In this document: positions 28,235 to 36,360 of the stretch, in pieces
How the letters are laid out: each line of letters opens with the position of its first letter
How positions within the stretch are numbered: the stretch's first letter is position 1
Assembly: GCF_032163395.1 (NCBI RefSeq)
Contig: NZ_CP119968.1
Coordinates: forward strand, 1,287,501-1,351,500
Source of the DNA: Gloeocapsopsis dulcis
Lineage (GTDB): Bacteria; Cyanobacteriota; Cyanobacteriia; Cyanobacteriales; Chroococcidiopsidaceae
Length of the DNA: 64,000 bases
Reading direction: 5' to 3'
Made by a program: the position numbers and the translations under genes
The notes under the pieces: model-generated
The model's database searches: none
What the model saw: only the letters and a program-made list of their open reading frames with translations
What the model was told of the DNA's origin: nothing

Positions 28235-29056
28235 ATGTTAGAGAAAAAACTAGCGCAACTACAAGCGTTATTTCAAGAGATGGAACAGGCTTTAATTGCC
28301 TACTCTGGGGGAGTTGATAGTACCTTAGTTGCTAAGATGGCTTTTGATGTTTTAGGCGATCGCGCTTTGGCAATCACAGCGGTATCTCCATCACTATTAC
28401 CTGAAGAGTTAGAAGATGCCAAAATTCAAGCTGTACAAATTGGGATTACGCATCAAGTCATCCAAACCCATGAAATGGATAATCCTAACTACACGGCGAA
28501 TCCAGTCAATCGCTGCTACTTCTGCAAAAGTGAATTACACGACACGCTCAAACCGCTAGCACAACAAATGGGTTATCCCTACATTGTGGATGGTGTGAAT
28601 GCTGATGACTTACGCGATTATCGCCCAGGAATTCAAGCGGCAAAAGAACGCGGGGTGCGATCGCCGTTAGCTGAAGTTGGCGTGACTAAAGCTGAAGTTC
28701 GTCAAATGTCGCAACACTTAGGCTTACCATGGTGGGATAAACCTGCACAACCTTGTTTAAGTTCGCGTTTTCCTTACGGCGAAGAGATTACTGTGGCTAA
28801 GTTGCAACGCGTGGGAAGGGCAGAGATGTATCTGCGTAAGCTGGGTTTGCAAAATCTCCGCGTTCGTTCTGAGGGCGATACGGCACGCATTGAGCTACTA
28901 CCAGAGAAGATTAAGGAGTTTGTCTTAACAACCGATTTGCAGACGCTCGTAGCGGCGTTTCAGGAGTTTGGCTTTGTGTATGTCACGTTAGATTTGGAGG
29001 GCTATCGTAGCGGTAAGCTAAATCAAGTTTTGCCGCAGGTGATGACTTCGGTATAA
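28235..29056 (+). CDS. larE: ATP-dependent sacrificial sulfur transferase LarE
   Basis: The PP-loop motif SGGVDS (residues 24-29) and the family segments VDGVNADDLRDYRPGIQAA and PCLSSRFPYG identify LarE. It provides sulfur for the nickel-pincer nucleotide cofactor, using a cysteine of its own in well-studied forms. Here a CxxC pair (NRCYFCK) accompanies the conserved PCLSSR cysteine. This three-cysteine set suggests the iron-sulfur-cluster variant rather than the sacrificial one. That reading is an inference. No larB, larC or larA is in the window. Confidence 0.93.
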   Translation: MLEKKLAQLQALFQEMEQALIAYSGGVDSTLVAKMAFDVLGDRALAITAVSPSLLPEELEDAKIQAVQIGITHQVIQTHEMDNPNYTANPVNRCYFCKSELHDTLKPLAQQMGYPYIVDGVNADDLRDYRPGIQAAKERGVRSPLAEVGVTKAEVRQMSQHLGLPWWDKPAQPCLSSRFPYGEEITVAKLQRVGRAEMYLRKLGLQNLRVRSEGDTARIELLPEKIKEFVLTTDLQTLVAAFQEFGFVYVTLDLEGYRSGKLNQVLPQVMTSV

Positions 29057-29091
29057 GTGTCAACGATAGAGGGTATAGAGGAAGAGCAATT

Positions 29092-29778
29092 GTGGGTTTT
29101 CAATTAGAGAATGTTGTTCCTTGGGGACGGTCTTTACCAGAATATATTAAGATGTTTGGTTTAACGCTTGATGACTTTAAATTAAGAATTCTTGATTGTG
29201 CTGGTGGTCCTGCAAGTTTTAATGCAGAGATGACAAAAAGGGGTTATAGTGTCGTTTCTTGTGACCCAATTTATCAGTTTACTGATACAGAAATTGCCCA
29301 ACGTATCCAAGAAACTTATCCAGTGATTCTCAAGGGCGTTCAGGAAACTCGCGATCGTCTAGTATGGCAGGATATTGAGTCGCCAGAACAATTAGGAGAA
29401 ATTAGAATGGCGGCGATGCGTCAGTTTCTTGATGACTTTCCTGCAGGAGTTGCAGCAGGGCGATACATTACGGCTGAGTTACCAAATTTACCTTTTGATT
29501 CAGGGAAATTTGATTTAGCTTTGTGCGCGCATTTGTTGTTTACTTATTCAGAGCAATTTTCGCTAGAGTTTCATCTCAAATCAGTCCTAGAATTATGCCG
29601 AGTAGCGAAAGAAGTTCGCATTTTTCCCCTACTTGTTAATTTCTCGAATGATGTTTCTCCTTGGCTAGAACCTGTGATGAATCATCTCCAAAATCAGGGC
29701 TATACAACAGAAATTAAGCAAGTTGCATACGAATTTCAAAAAGGCGGAAATCAGCTACTACGTGTTTATACCAGTTAA
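29092..29778 (+). CDS. Class I SAM-dependent methyltransferase-like protein
   Basis: A 228-residue protein with a Rossmann-type SAM site (LRILDCAGGPASFNAEMTKRGYSVVSCDP) and a later LPFDSGKFDLALCAHLLF motif IV region. Substrate is unknown; the family is widespread in bacteria as an uncharacterised methyltransferase. It starts at GTG 35 bp after larE and probably shares its transcript. The PIN-system antitoxin follows. Confidence 0.83.
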   Translation: MGFQLENVVPWGRSLPEYIKMFGLTLDDFKLRILDCAGGPASFNAEMTKRGYSVVSCDPIYQFTDTEIAQRIQETYPVILKGVQETRDRLVWQDIESPEQLGEIRMAAMRQFLDDFPAGVAAGRYITAELPNLPFDSGKFDLALCAHLLFTYSEQFSLEFHLKSVLELCRVAKEVRIFPLLVNFSNDVSPWLEPVMNHLQNQGYTTEIKQVAYEFQKGGNQLLRVYTS

Positions 29779-29799
29779 TTGATTAAGCAGGTAAAAAAT

Positions 29800-30036
29800 A
29801 TGTCAATGTCTTGGGAAGAATTGCGAAAGGAAGCTTATCAACTATCAGTGAGCGATCGCCTACTATTAGTAGAAGCGATCGTGCGATCTTTGAGCAATGA
29901 GCTAAGACCGCGCCCAGAACCTACAGAGGGAATTGTAGAGCGACTTGCTGGTTCTCTAAAGACAGATGGATCACCTCCAACTGACAAAGAAATTGAAGCG
30001 CTTTTAGAAGACCGATTAAAGGAGAAACACCTTTAA
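29800..30036 (+). CDS. Putative antitoxin of a PIN-domain toxin-antitoxin pair
   Basis: I prefer ATG 29800 (MSMSWEELRKEAY) over an upstream TTG. The N-terminal half is helical with the segment LRKEAYQLSVSDRLLLVEAIVRSL, common in small cyanobacterial antitoxin-like proteins; the C-terminus is acidic and charged. The TAA stop overlaps the ATG of the PIN gene by one base (TAATG), a coupling typical of toxin-antitoxin operons. The DNA-binding fold cannot be assigned by eye. Confidence 0.75.
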   Translation: MSMSWEELRKEAYQLSVSDRLLLVEAIVRSLSNELRPRPEPTEGIVERLAGSLKTDGSPPTDKEIEALLEDRLKEKHL

Positions 30037-30455
30037 TGCGTGTTTTAGTAGATACAAATATCATTCTAGATGCTCTATCACTGCGCGAACCTTTTTTTGT
30101 AGATGCTAAAGCTTTATTGAAGGCTATTGAATCCAAGCAGGTGCAAGGCTACATTACAGCAACAACTTTAACTGATATTTTTTACATCGCTAGAAAAAAT
30201 AAAGGCATTGCAGTAGCAAGACAAGATGTAGCTGAATTACTAGTACTGATGCAAGTTTGTACCGTAGATCGGAGTATTTTAGAAGCTGCCATATCATCCC
30301 AGATACCTGATTTTGAGGATGCAATTCAGCTAGCTTGTGCAATATCAGAGAATCTAGATGCTATTATTACGCGTGATACTCAAGGTTTTGCAGGCAGTGA
30401 GTTACCAGTTTTGTCAGCAGGAACACTTCTAGCGCGTTTGTCTTCGCTACAGTAA
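30036..30455 (+). CDS. PIN-domain ribonuclease toxin (VapC-like)
   Basis: A 139-residue PIN domain with the acidic site intact: D6 in VLVDTNIILD, a second acidic pair in PDFEDAIQLA, and D in IITRDTQGF. VapC toxins cleave tRNA or rRNA when freed from the antitoxin. The start codon overlaps the antitoxin stop. It is most like the cyanobacterial PIN proteins that pair with small helical antitoxins. Confidence 0.87.
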   Translation: MRVLVDTNIILDALSLREPFFVDAKALLKAIESKQVQGYITATTLTDIFYIARKNKGIAVARQDVAELLVLMQVCTVDRSILEAAISSQIPDFEDAIQLACAISENLDAIITRDTQGFAGSELPVLSAGTLLARLSSLQ

Positions 30456-30484
30456 CGATTGGAGCATATGAGAGATTTTATCGC

Positions 30485-31132
30485 ATGAGTCAAATTGTCT
30501 GGATCGCGCGACACGGAAACCGCATTGACTTTGTTAACCCAGAATGGTTCAACACCGCCGAAAGACGCTTCGATCCACCGCTTTCGGATGATGGGGTGAT
30601 ACAAGCTTATCAACTAGGACAACGTTTGCAAGCGGAAAACATTGCCCATATTTTTGCTTCTCCATTCTTACGCACAGTGCAAACAGCAAACCAAATTGCT
30701 GAAGCTTTAGATTTACCGATCAAACTAGAGGCAGGCTTGAGTGAATGGTTAAATCCTGCTTGGTTTCCAGAAATGCCAGAGAAACTGTCAATTGAGGCAT
30801 TAACTGAACTCTACCCGCGAATTGATCTTAGCTATACTTCGCGCATTGTTCCACAATATCCTGAAACTCACGCCGAAATGCTAGTCCGCGCTGGTAAAAC
30901 CGCAACAATTCTAGCTGATGAGTTCTTCTCAGAAGATATTTTATTGGTAGGACATGGCGCATCAGTATTAGGTGGTGCTGTCGGGCTTGTAGGTACAATT
31001 GCTAAAGATCAAGTAAAAGCATCTTTGTGCTGCTTAGTCAAAGTTGTGCGTCAAGAACCAGACTGGTTACTTGAATTAGCTGGAGACACATCTCACTTAA
31101 GCGAAGTTGAAGAAGTCATTCGGTTTAACTAA
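30485..31132 (+). CDS. Histidine phosphatase family protein
   Basis: Phosphoglycerate-mutase-like fold with RHG at residues 9-11 (phosphohistidine site), the FASPFLRTVQTA signature, and the second His in LLVGHGASVLGG. Length 215. Substrate is unknown; relatives dephosphorylate small metabolites or proteins. It starts 29 bp after the PIN gene and precedes glk on the same strand, with a small hairpin repeat (31144-31165) between. Confidence 0.88.
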   Translation: MSQIVWIARHGNRIDFVNPEWFNTAERRFDPPLSDDGVIQAYQLGQRLQAENIAHIFASPFLRTVQTANQIAEALDLPIKLEAGLSEWLNPAWFPEMPEKLSIEALTELYPRIDLSYTSRIVPQYPETHAEMLVRAGKTATILADEFFSEDILLVGHGASVLGGAVGLVGTIAKDQVKASLCCLVKVVRQEPDWLLELAGDTSHLSEVEEVIRFN

Positions 31133-31142
31133 GAGTAATAGT

Positions 31143-31191
31143 GGCGCAGGCATCTCGCCTGCCTATATGCTCTAAAAAGAGCAGTTCAGAG
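31143..31191. repeat. Small dispersed repeat with GCAGGC/GCCTGC hairpin
   Basis: GCAGGC and GCCTGC flank ATCTC, followed by a second small hairpin CTCT-AAAA-AGAG. Related GGCAGGCGAGATGC-type sequence recurs near 16360, 18795 and 40555-40620. It separates the histidine phosphatase gene from glk. Confidence 0.55.
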
Positions 31192-31196
31192 GCAAC

Positions 31197-32234
31197 ATGA
31201 AATTACTATTAGCGGGCGATATTGGTGGAACTAAAACGATTTTGCGCTTAGTGCAGCAGCCAGAAATAGGCGAGATCCAAACGCTGTATGAAGAACGCTA
31301 TAGTAGCCGCAATTACCCAGATTTAGTACCAATTGTCCGGCAATTTCTCGCAACCGCAGCAGAGAAAACGGGTAAAAACACAACTCCACAAAAAGCGTGT
31401 TTTGCGATCGCAGGTCCTGTTGTCAACAATACTGTGAAACTGACAAATCTTGCCTGGATTCTCGACTCACAACGTTTAGAACAAGAATTAAATATTGCAC
31501 CAATTTCGTTGATTAATGATTTTGCCGCAGTTAGCTATGGCGTTTTGGGATTGAAGGAAGAAGATTTATATACTCTGCAAGCAGGTAAACCGCAACCATT
31601 AGCCCCAGTTGCAGTACTTGGTGCAGGAACTGGCTTAGGACAAGGATTTTTGATCAAAAAGGGAGAAGAATTTGATGTGTTTGCGTCAGAAGGCGGACAT
31701 GCAGACTTTGCGCCACGTTCCGAGTTAGAATTTTTACTCTTAAAGTATCTCCTTGATAAGCACGATATTCAAAGAGTTTCGGTTGAGCGCGTTGTTTCAG
31801 GTTTAGGGATTATTGCCATTTATCAGTTTTTGCGCGATCGCTCTTATGCTACAGAATCTTCTGATATTGCTCAAATTGTGAGTACTTGGGAAAAAGAAGC
31901 AGGAAGCGAAAAGAGTGTCGATCCGGCAGCAGCGATTTCGACAGCTGCACTGGAAGGGCGCGATCGCCTCAGCGAACAAACGTTACAAATGTTTATCGAA
32001 GCCTACGGCGCGGAAGCTGGAAATCTTGCCTTGAAATTTCTGCCTTACAATGGACTTTATATTGCGGGTGGCATTGCGCCTAAAATTTTACCACTGCTTC
32101 TAGAAGGTAGCTTTCTCCATGTTTTTACCAACAAAGGGCGGATGCGTTCAATTTTAGAAAATGTACCAGTTTATATCGTTCTTAATCCGCAAGTGGGATT
32201 GATCGGTGCAGCTTTGTATGCAGCTAAACTATAA
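31197..32234 (+). CDS. glk: Glucokinase
   Basis: Bacterial glucokinase (345 residues) phosphorylating glucose to glucose-6-phosphate with ATP. Visible motifs are the phosphate loop GDIGGTKT at residues 8-15, CFAIAGPVVNNTV, the substrate-binding INDFAAVSYG, the AVLGAGTGLGQG loop and the C-terminal GLYIAGGIAPK. Full length. In cyanobacteria it supports glycogen and sugar catabolism. A duplicated gene fragment begins 10 bp after the stop. Confidence 0.93.
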   Translation: MKLLLAGDIGGTKTILRLVQQPEIGEIQTLYEERYSSRNYPDLVPIVRQFLATAAEKTGKNTTPQKACFAIAGPVVNNTVKLTNLAWILDSQRLEQELNIAPISLINDFAAVSYGVLGLKEEDLYTLQAGKPQPLAPVAVLGAGTGLGQGFLIKKGEEFDVFASEGGHADFAPRSELEFLLLKYLLDKHDIQRVSVERVVSGLGIIAIYQFLRDRSYATESSDIAQIVSTWEKEAGSEKSVDPAAAISTAALEGRDRLSEQTLQMFIEAYGAEAGNLALKFLPYNGLYIAGGIAPKILPLLLEGSFLHVFTNKGRMRSILENVPVYIVLNPQVGLIGAALYAAKL

Positions 32235-32244
32235 ACAAGATTAC

Positions 32245-32389
32245 TGAAAAATCAAGTTTAATCGCTGCTGGGCTGTTTGTAATGCCTGAGTAGGTGAACT
32301 TTTACGTAGTAACACTGCTTCTAGCGCCCGACCGATATTTTCTGAGACGCGATTGTATCCAGGAAAAATGGGACGCGATCGCCTATACT
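32245..32389. repeat. Direct repeat copy A: duplicated 3' end of the solute-binding protein gene
   Basis: About 145 bp aligned without gaps to 32934-33078 (constant offset 689) with only a handful of differences. On the minus strand it corresponds to the last ~48 codons of the neighbouring ABC solute-binding protein and even keeps a stop codon (TAA) just beyond. It cannot be expressed as a gene. Together with copy B it brackets hicB-hicA. Confidence 0.9.
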
Positions 32390-32449
32390 ACTTACCGATA
32401 TCAGCTAAGTAAGTGCAACAGCTAATCAAACTTCTTGGACAAAGAATCT

Positions 32450-32695
32450 ATGCTAACTAACTACATTCAAGCTGCAATGCACCAAGCAACCTACGAACTG
32501 CTAGGTGATGGCACTTTCTACGGAGAAATCCCTGGCTTTCAAGGTGTGTGGGCTAATGCTACAACTTTAGAAGCCTGCCGAGAAGAGTTGCAATCAGCCT
32601 TAGAAGATTGGATACTCGTGAGGATTAGCGATCGCCTAGTATTACCCGTTATCGATGAAATCGATCTCAACGTACAACCGCAAGAGGTTGCCTAA
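32450..32695 (+). CDS. hicB: HicB-family antitoxin
   Basis: 81-residue HicB fold with the diagnostic strand pair YGEIPGFQGVWANATTLEACREELQSALEDWIL. I chose ATG 32450 (MLTNYIQAAM); an upstream TTG would add five residues. It neutralises HicA and usually represses the operon. Its stop overlaps the hicA start (TAATG). In most hic loci the toxin is first; the antitoxin-first order here is known but less common. Confidence 0.88.
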   Translation: MLTNYIQAAMHQATYELLGDGTFYGEIPGFQGVWANATTLEACREELQSALEDWILVRISDRLVLPVIDEIDLNVQPQEVA

Positions 32696-32913
32696 TGCCA
32701 CCTTTTGGATCAATTAAACGCAGAGACTTAATTCGATACTTACGCGAGTTAGGGTTTAATGGTCCAACATCACGAGGCAAGCACCAGCACATGAAAAGAG
32801 GTAATATTACTCTTACTATCCCCAATCCTCATCAGGGCGATATTAGCAAAGAGCTACTCGCCAAAATCTTACGACAGGCTGGAATTAATCGGGAGGAATG
32901 GGAAAAACTTTAG
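32695..32913 (+). CDS. hicA: HicA-family mRNA interferase toxin
   Basis: 72-residue double-stranded-RNA-binding-like protein. It shows the N-terminal RRDLIRYLRELGF and the active-site histidine segment SRGKHQHMKR, and ends KILRQAGINREEW. HicA cleaves mRNA. It overlaps hicB by one base and ends 20 bp before direct repeat copy B. Confidence 0.9.
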   Translation: MPPFGSIKRRDLIRYLRELGFNGPTSRGKHQHMKRGNITLTIPNPHQGDISKELLAKILRQAGINREEWEKL

Positions 32914-32929
32914 GTAATGCCTCTAATAG

Positions 32930-34249
32930 CTATTGAAAAATCAAGTTTAATCGCTGCTGGGCTGCTTGTAATGCCTCAGTAGGCGAACTTTTACGTAGTA
33001 ACACTGCTTCTAGCGCCCGACCGATATTTTCTGAGACGCGACTGTACCCAGGAAAAATGGGACGCGATCGCCCATACTGTGCTTGATCTAAAAATACTTG
33101 CACCGCTGGCTGTTCCGCCGCAAACGCTTTGTATTGAGAACTTTCTCGCGCTTTGAGATTTACTGGTAAATAACCTGTACCAATTGCCCATTGAGTTTGA
33201 AATTGTTCGCTTAAGACAAATTCGGTAAACTGAAGTGCGGCTTGTTCGCGTTGTGGTGTTGATTTAAATACGAATAAATTTTCACCACCAATTCCGGTAG
33301 CTGGGCGCTTGTCAACTGGAATGGGAAACACACCAAAATCGACACCAGTACTTTTTAATTGTCCCAGCGTCCAAGGTCCTGTGAGTTGCATTGCGACTTT
33401 ACCAGCAAGAAAGTCATCGGTTTCAAAACCGCGTTCGGGTAACGACAACACAGCGGAACCGTCTGCGATTAGATCCTGCCAGAATTGTAAAGCGGCGATC
33501 GCACCTTGATTGTTAGCTAAATCAACTGCTGCTGCTTGTTGAGTATCCGCGACTAACTCGCCACCCGCACTCCACATAAACGGTAGCCACAAAAATACTG
33601 CAAATTCGCCTTTACCTAAAGGTAAAAATATCCCGTGTTGATCGATACGCTTGTCACCGTCGGTATCGCGAGTCAACTGACGCGCAACTTGGCGCAATTC
33701 CTCCCAAGTTTCAGGTAATTTCGTAATTCCCGCAGCTTGAAATAAACTCGGACGATAAAAAACTCCTGAATTGTTTGTGCCAAAAGGTACTGACCAAATG
33801 TGTCCTTGATACTCCATCGATTCCCATAATGCTGGATCGAGTTGATTCTTGACAGGTAATGCTGTTAGCCAGTCTTCGATGGGGCGAATTGCATCAAGTT
33901 CCACAAGTTGACCGGTTAATGTAGCGTTGAACCATAATAAATCTGGTGGTGCATTGCCTACTACTGCAGCCAAAATTTTGGGTAACTGCTGTTCAGCTTG
34001 TCCAACATAGAGTGACTCTACTTGAATATCTGGATGTTCGCGGTTAAACTGATCGACCAATTTTTGTAACACATCGCGATTTGATGGCGGATTGACACCA
34101 TGCCAAAACGTTATTTTAGTTGCATTGTTTGCTTGGTTGTTGGGTATTACTTCACACCCCGATATTGATAACCCGCATCCAATGAGTAAAATTAGTATTA
34201 CTACTACTTGAGAAACCCATTGAAACCAATGCTTGGTTTGGTGTATCAT
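32930..34249 (-). CDS. ABC transporter sugar-binding lipoprotein (UgpB/MalE-like)
   Basis: Chosen start is ATG 34249 (MIHQTKHWFQW), giving a signal peptide with a lipobox ending SISGC. The longer frame to 34339 adds a non-signal extension. The mature part is a family 1 solute-binding protein: ITFWHGVNPPSNRDVLQKLVDQFN, IQVESLYVG, PPDLLWFNA, PETWEELRQVARQLT with DTDGDKRIDQHGI, and an AMQLTGPWTL block. It should bind sugars or glycerol-3-phosphate-like ligands. No permease or ATPase gene is nearby. Its last 48 codons are duplicated at 32245-32389. Confidence 0.9.
   Translation of the reverse strand: MIHQTKHWFQWVSQVVVILILLIGCGLSISGCEVIPNNQANNATKITFWHGVNPPSNRDVLQKLVDQFNREHPDIQVESLYVGQAEQQLPKILAAVVGNAPPDLLWFNATLTGQLVELDAIRPIEDWLTALPVKNQLDPALWESMEYQGHIWSVPFGTNNSGVFYRPSLFQAAGITKLPETWEELRQVARQLTRDTDGDKRIDQHGIFLPLGKGEFAVFLWLPFMWSAGGELVADTQQAAAVDLANNQGAIAALQFWQDLIADGSAVLSLPERGFETDDFLAGKVAMQLTGPWTLGQLKSTGVDFGVFPIPVDKRPATGIGGENLFVFKSTPQREQAALQFTEFVLSEQFQTQWAIGTGYLPVNLKARESSQYKAFAAEQPAVQVFLDQAQYGRSRPIFPGYSRVSENIGRALEAVLLRKSSPTEALQAAQQRLNLIFQ
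32934..33078. repeat. Direct repeat copy B (in-gene copy)
   Basis: This is the 3' end of the solute-binding protein gene, repeated at 32245-32389. Between the two copies lie 544 bp containing essentially only hicB-hicA. The arrangement resembles elements that restore the 3' end of their target gene on integration, but no integrase is present. Confidence 0.9.
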
Positions 34250-34385
34250 CAATTTCTTTGAGAAGAAGTTAATATATAGAATACACAATATAGTCATTCT
34301 AGTGGTTTGTTTAAAATTCATTTTACATACTAATAACATTTGGATTATCGCTAAAATTCTATCCTGCTAATCTTAAGTTTGATTC

Positions 34386-35645
34386 ATGCTTAAAAGAATT
34401 TGCTTATTCATTATTCTTTTTGTCTGCGGAATAACTATATTTACTGGCTGTATTAATAGGCAAGCTAACAACCATAAATTTGTGACTGTAACGCTGAGTG
34501 GGTGGAGCAATTTACAGGAAAAACAACTTTTGCAACAAGTATTAAATGAGTTTGAAGCGGCGCACCCTAAGATTAAGGTTAAATATGATGCGATCGCAGA
34601 TGAGTACATGGATGTATTGAAGACTCGTTTAATTGGCGATACCGCAGCAGATGTTTTTTATTTTGATGCTTTAGAAGCACCAGGAATCATCGAACCAGGG
34701 GTATTAGAACTACTTGATGATTATGTTACGCCGGAATTTGATATCGCCGATTTTCAACCGGCACTTCTTGCTGCTTTTCAACAAGATGGTAAAACTTATG
34801 GTTTTCCTAAAGACTTTTCTACTCTTGTTTTGTTTTACAATAAACAAGCCTTTGCTGAAGCTGGCTTGTCGCAACCACCGCACACTTGGGAAGAACTAAG
34901 AGAATACGCTAAAAAACTAACTGTTGATCGAAATAACGATGGTAGAATTGACCGTTATGGGTTTGGCGTAACGCCAGAACTTGCGCGGCAATACTTTGTG
35001 ATTAAAGCTTTTGGTGGTGAGCTAATTAATACATTAGAACAAGCTACATTTGCTTCACCAGAAAGTTTGCAAGGTTTACAATTAATTGTCGATCAGTATC
35101 GTCAAGATCAATCATCGGCTCAACCTTCTGATGCTGGTACCACGTCAGGTGGTGAAATTTTTGGTCAAGGTAAAGCTGCAATGGTTATTGAAGGATCGTG
35201 GTTAATTCCTTATTTAGATGATACTTTTCCAAAGCTTGAATATGCGACAGCCGAAGTACCAACAATTGCTGGAAAAAAAGGCACAATGGCTTATACCGTT
35301 GCTTATGTCATGAATAAGAAATCACAGCATAAACAAGATGCATGGCAGTTAATTTCTTATTTAACAGGAAAAGAAGGGATGACAGCATGGACAAGTACAG
35401 GAATTGCTTTACCAACTCGTAAATCTGTAACACAAAAGCTTAGTTACGATCAAAAACCATTATATGCACCGTTTATTGCAGGTGCAGAGTACGCCACAGT
35501 ATGGCAAGCTGGTAAAAATTTACCAACTATTATGAATAATTTTAATAATCAATTTATTAGTGCTATGTTAGGGGAACAACCATTAGCAGTTGCTATGCAA
35601 AAGGCTCAAGATACTGCAAATCGAGAAATTGAATTAATGCAGTAA
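34386..35645 (+). CDS. ABC transporter sugar-binding lipoprotein
   Basis: Signal peptide MLKRICLFIILFVCG with lipobox IFTGC. A family 1 solute-binding fold follows: VTLSGWSNLQEKQLLQQVLNEFEAAHPKIKVKYD, DVFYFDALEAPG, PHTWEELREYAKKLT with DRNNDGRIDRYGFG, and a GKAAMVIEGSW segment. It is divergent from the other binding protein, with 136 bp between the chosen starts, and shares its calcium-like DxNxDGxID insertion. The two are distant paralogues. Neither has a transporter partner in the window. Confidence 0.92.
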   Translation: MLKRICLFIILFVCGITIFTGCINRQANNHKFVTVTLSGWSNLQEKQLLQQVLNEFEAAHPKIKVKYDAIADEYMDVLKTRLIGDTAADVFYFDALEAPGIIEPGVLELLDDYVTPEFDIADFQPALLAAFQQDGKTYGFPKDFSTLVLFYNKQAFAEAGLSQPPHTWEELREYAKKLTVDRNNDGRIDRYGFGVTPELARQYFVIKAFGGELINTLEQATFASPESLQGLQLIVDQYRQDQSSAQPSDAGTTSGGEIFGQGKAAMVIEGSWLIPYLDDTFPKLEYATAEVPTIAGKKGTMAYTVAYVMNKKSQHKQDAWQLISYLTGKEGMTAWTSTGIALPTRKSVTQKLSYDQKPLYAPFIAGAEYATVWQAGKNLPTIMNNFNNQFISAMLGEQPLAVAMQKAQDTANREIELMQ

Positions 35646-35870
35646 ATTAAAAACTTTGTAGTGTTTATGACAAAATAGGTAGAAATTTATGTAAATCTAT
35701 AGCAGTCTTTAACACTACCAATTACTCAACCTGTTTCCTATTACCAAACTCAATTGTATCTCCTTGCAGCAACAATTTTTGAATTCCAGTTTTTCAAAAT
35801 CTAAAATTTCTTAGTATTTGCTCAACAATAAGCTAGGATCTATATCTATCCTCATGTGCGTTGATCACTC

Positions 35871-36260
35871 ATGAATCGTTCTCATCGATTAGCAGAAGAT
35901 AAATTGTCTATCCCCAGGGAGGAACATTCCCATAGCCACGACAATCACAACGTAGGCGATCGCCTTGGGGATTCGTCGGCGCATCCTCACGTCCACAGCG
36001 AGGAATCACTCAGAAGCATTGTTAATCGCTTATCGCGTATTGAAGGACATATTCGCGGCGTCAAAACTATGGTACAGGAGAGTCGCCCCTGTCCAGAAGT
36101 ACTAGTTCAAATTGCTGCAGTACGCGGTGCGTTAGATCGAGTCGCACGAATGGTTTTAGACGCGCATTTGAGCGAGTGTATCACAAGAGCCGCTCAAGAA
36201 GGGAACATCGAAGTAGAAATGGCAGAGTTAAAAGCAGCTTTAGATCGATTTTTGCCCTAG
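35871..36260 (+). CDS. CsoR/RcnR-family metal-sensing repressor with His-rich N-terminus (InrS-like)
   Basis: The C-terminal ~85 residues are the all-helical DUF156 repressor: SIVNRLSRIEGHIRGVKTMV, then Cys in SRPCPEVLVQI, and the His/Cys pair in LDAHLSEC. These supply the metal site. Residues 18-45 are a His-rich extension (HSHSHDNHN and HPHVH), as in the cyanobacterial nickel sensor InrS. Nickel or copper is likely, but the ligand set seen does not settle it. No metal exporter is adjacent. Confidence 0.88.
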   Translation: MNRSHRLAEDKLSIPREEHSHSHDNHNVGDRLGDSSAHPHVHSEESLRSIVNRLSRIEGHIRGVKTMVQESRPCPEVLVQIAAVRGALDRVARMVLDAHLSECITRAAQEGNIEVEMAELKAALDRFLP

Positions 36261-36360
36261 GTAGTAAAGCAACGTTAAATATAAATTCAAAAGCAGCTGC
36301 CAGCTGACAAGGAGTAATGCTAGAGTTTCTGAAAATCAGGCGTGACTTCTAAAATTAATT

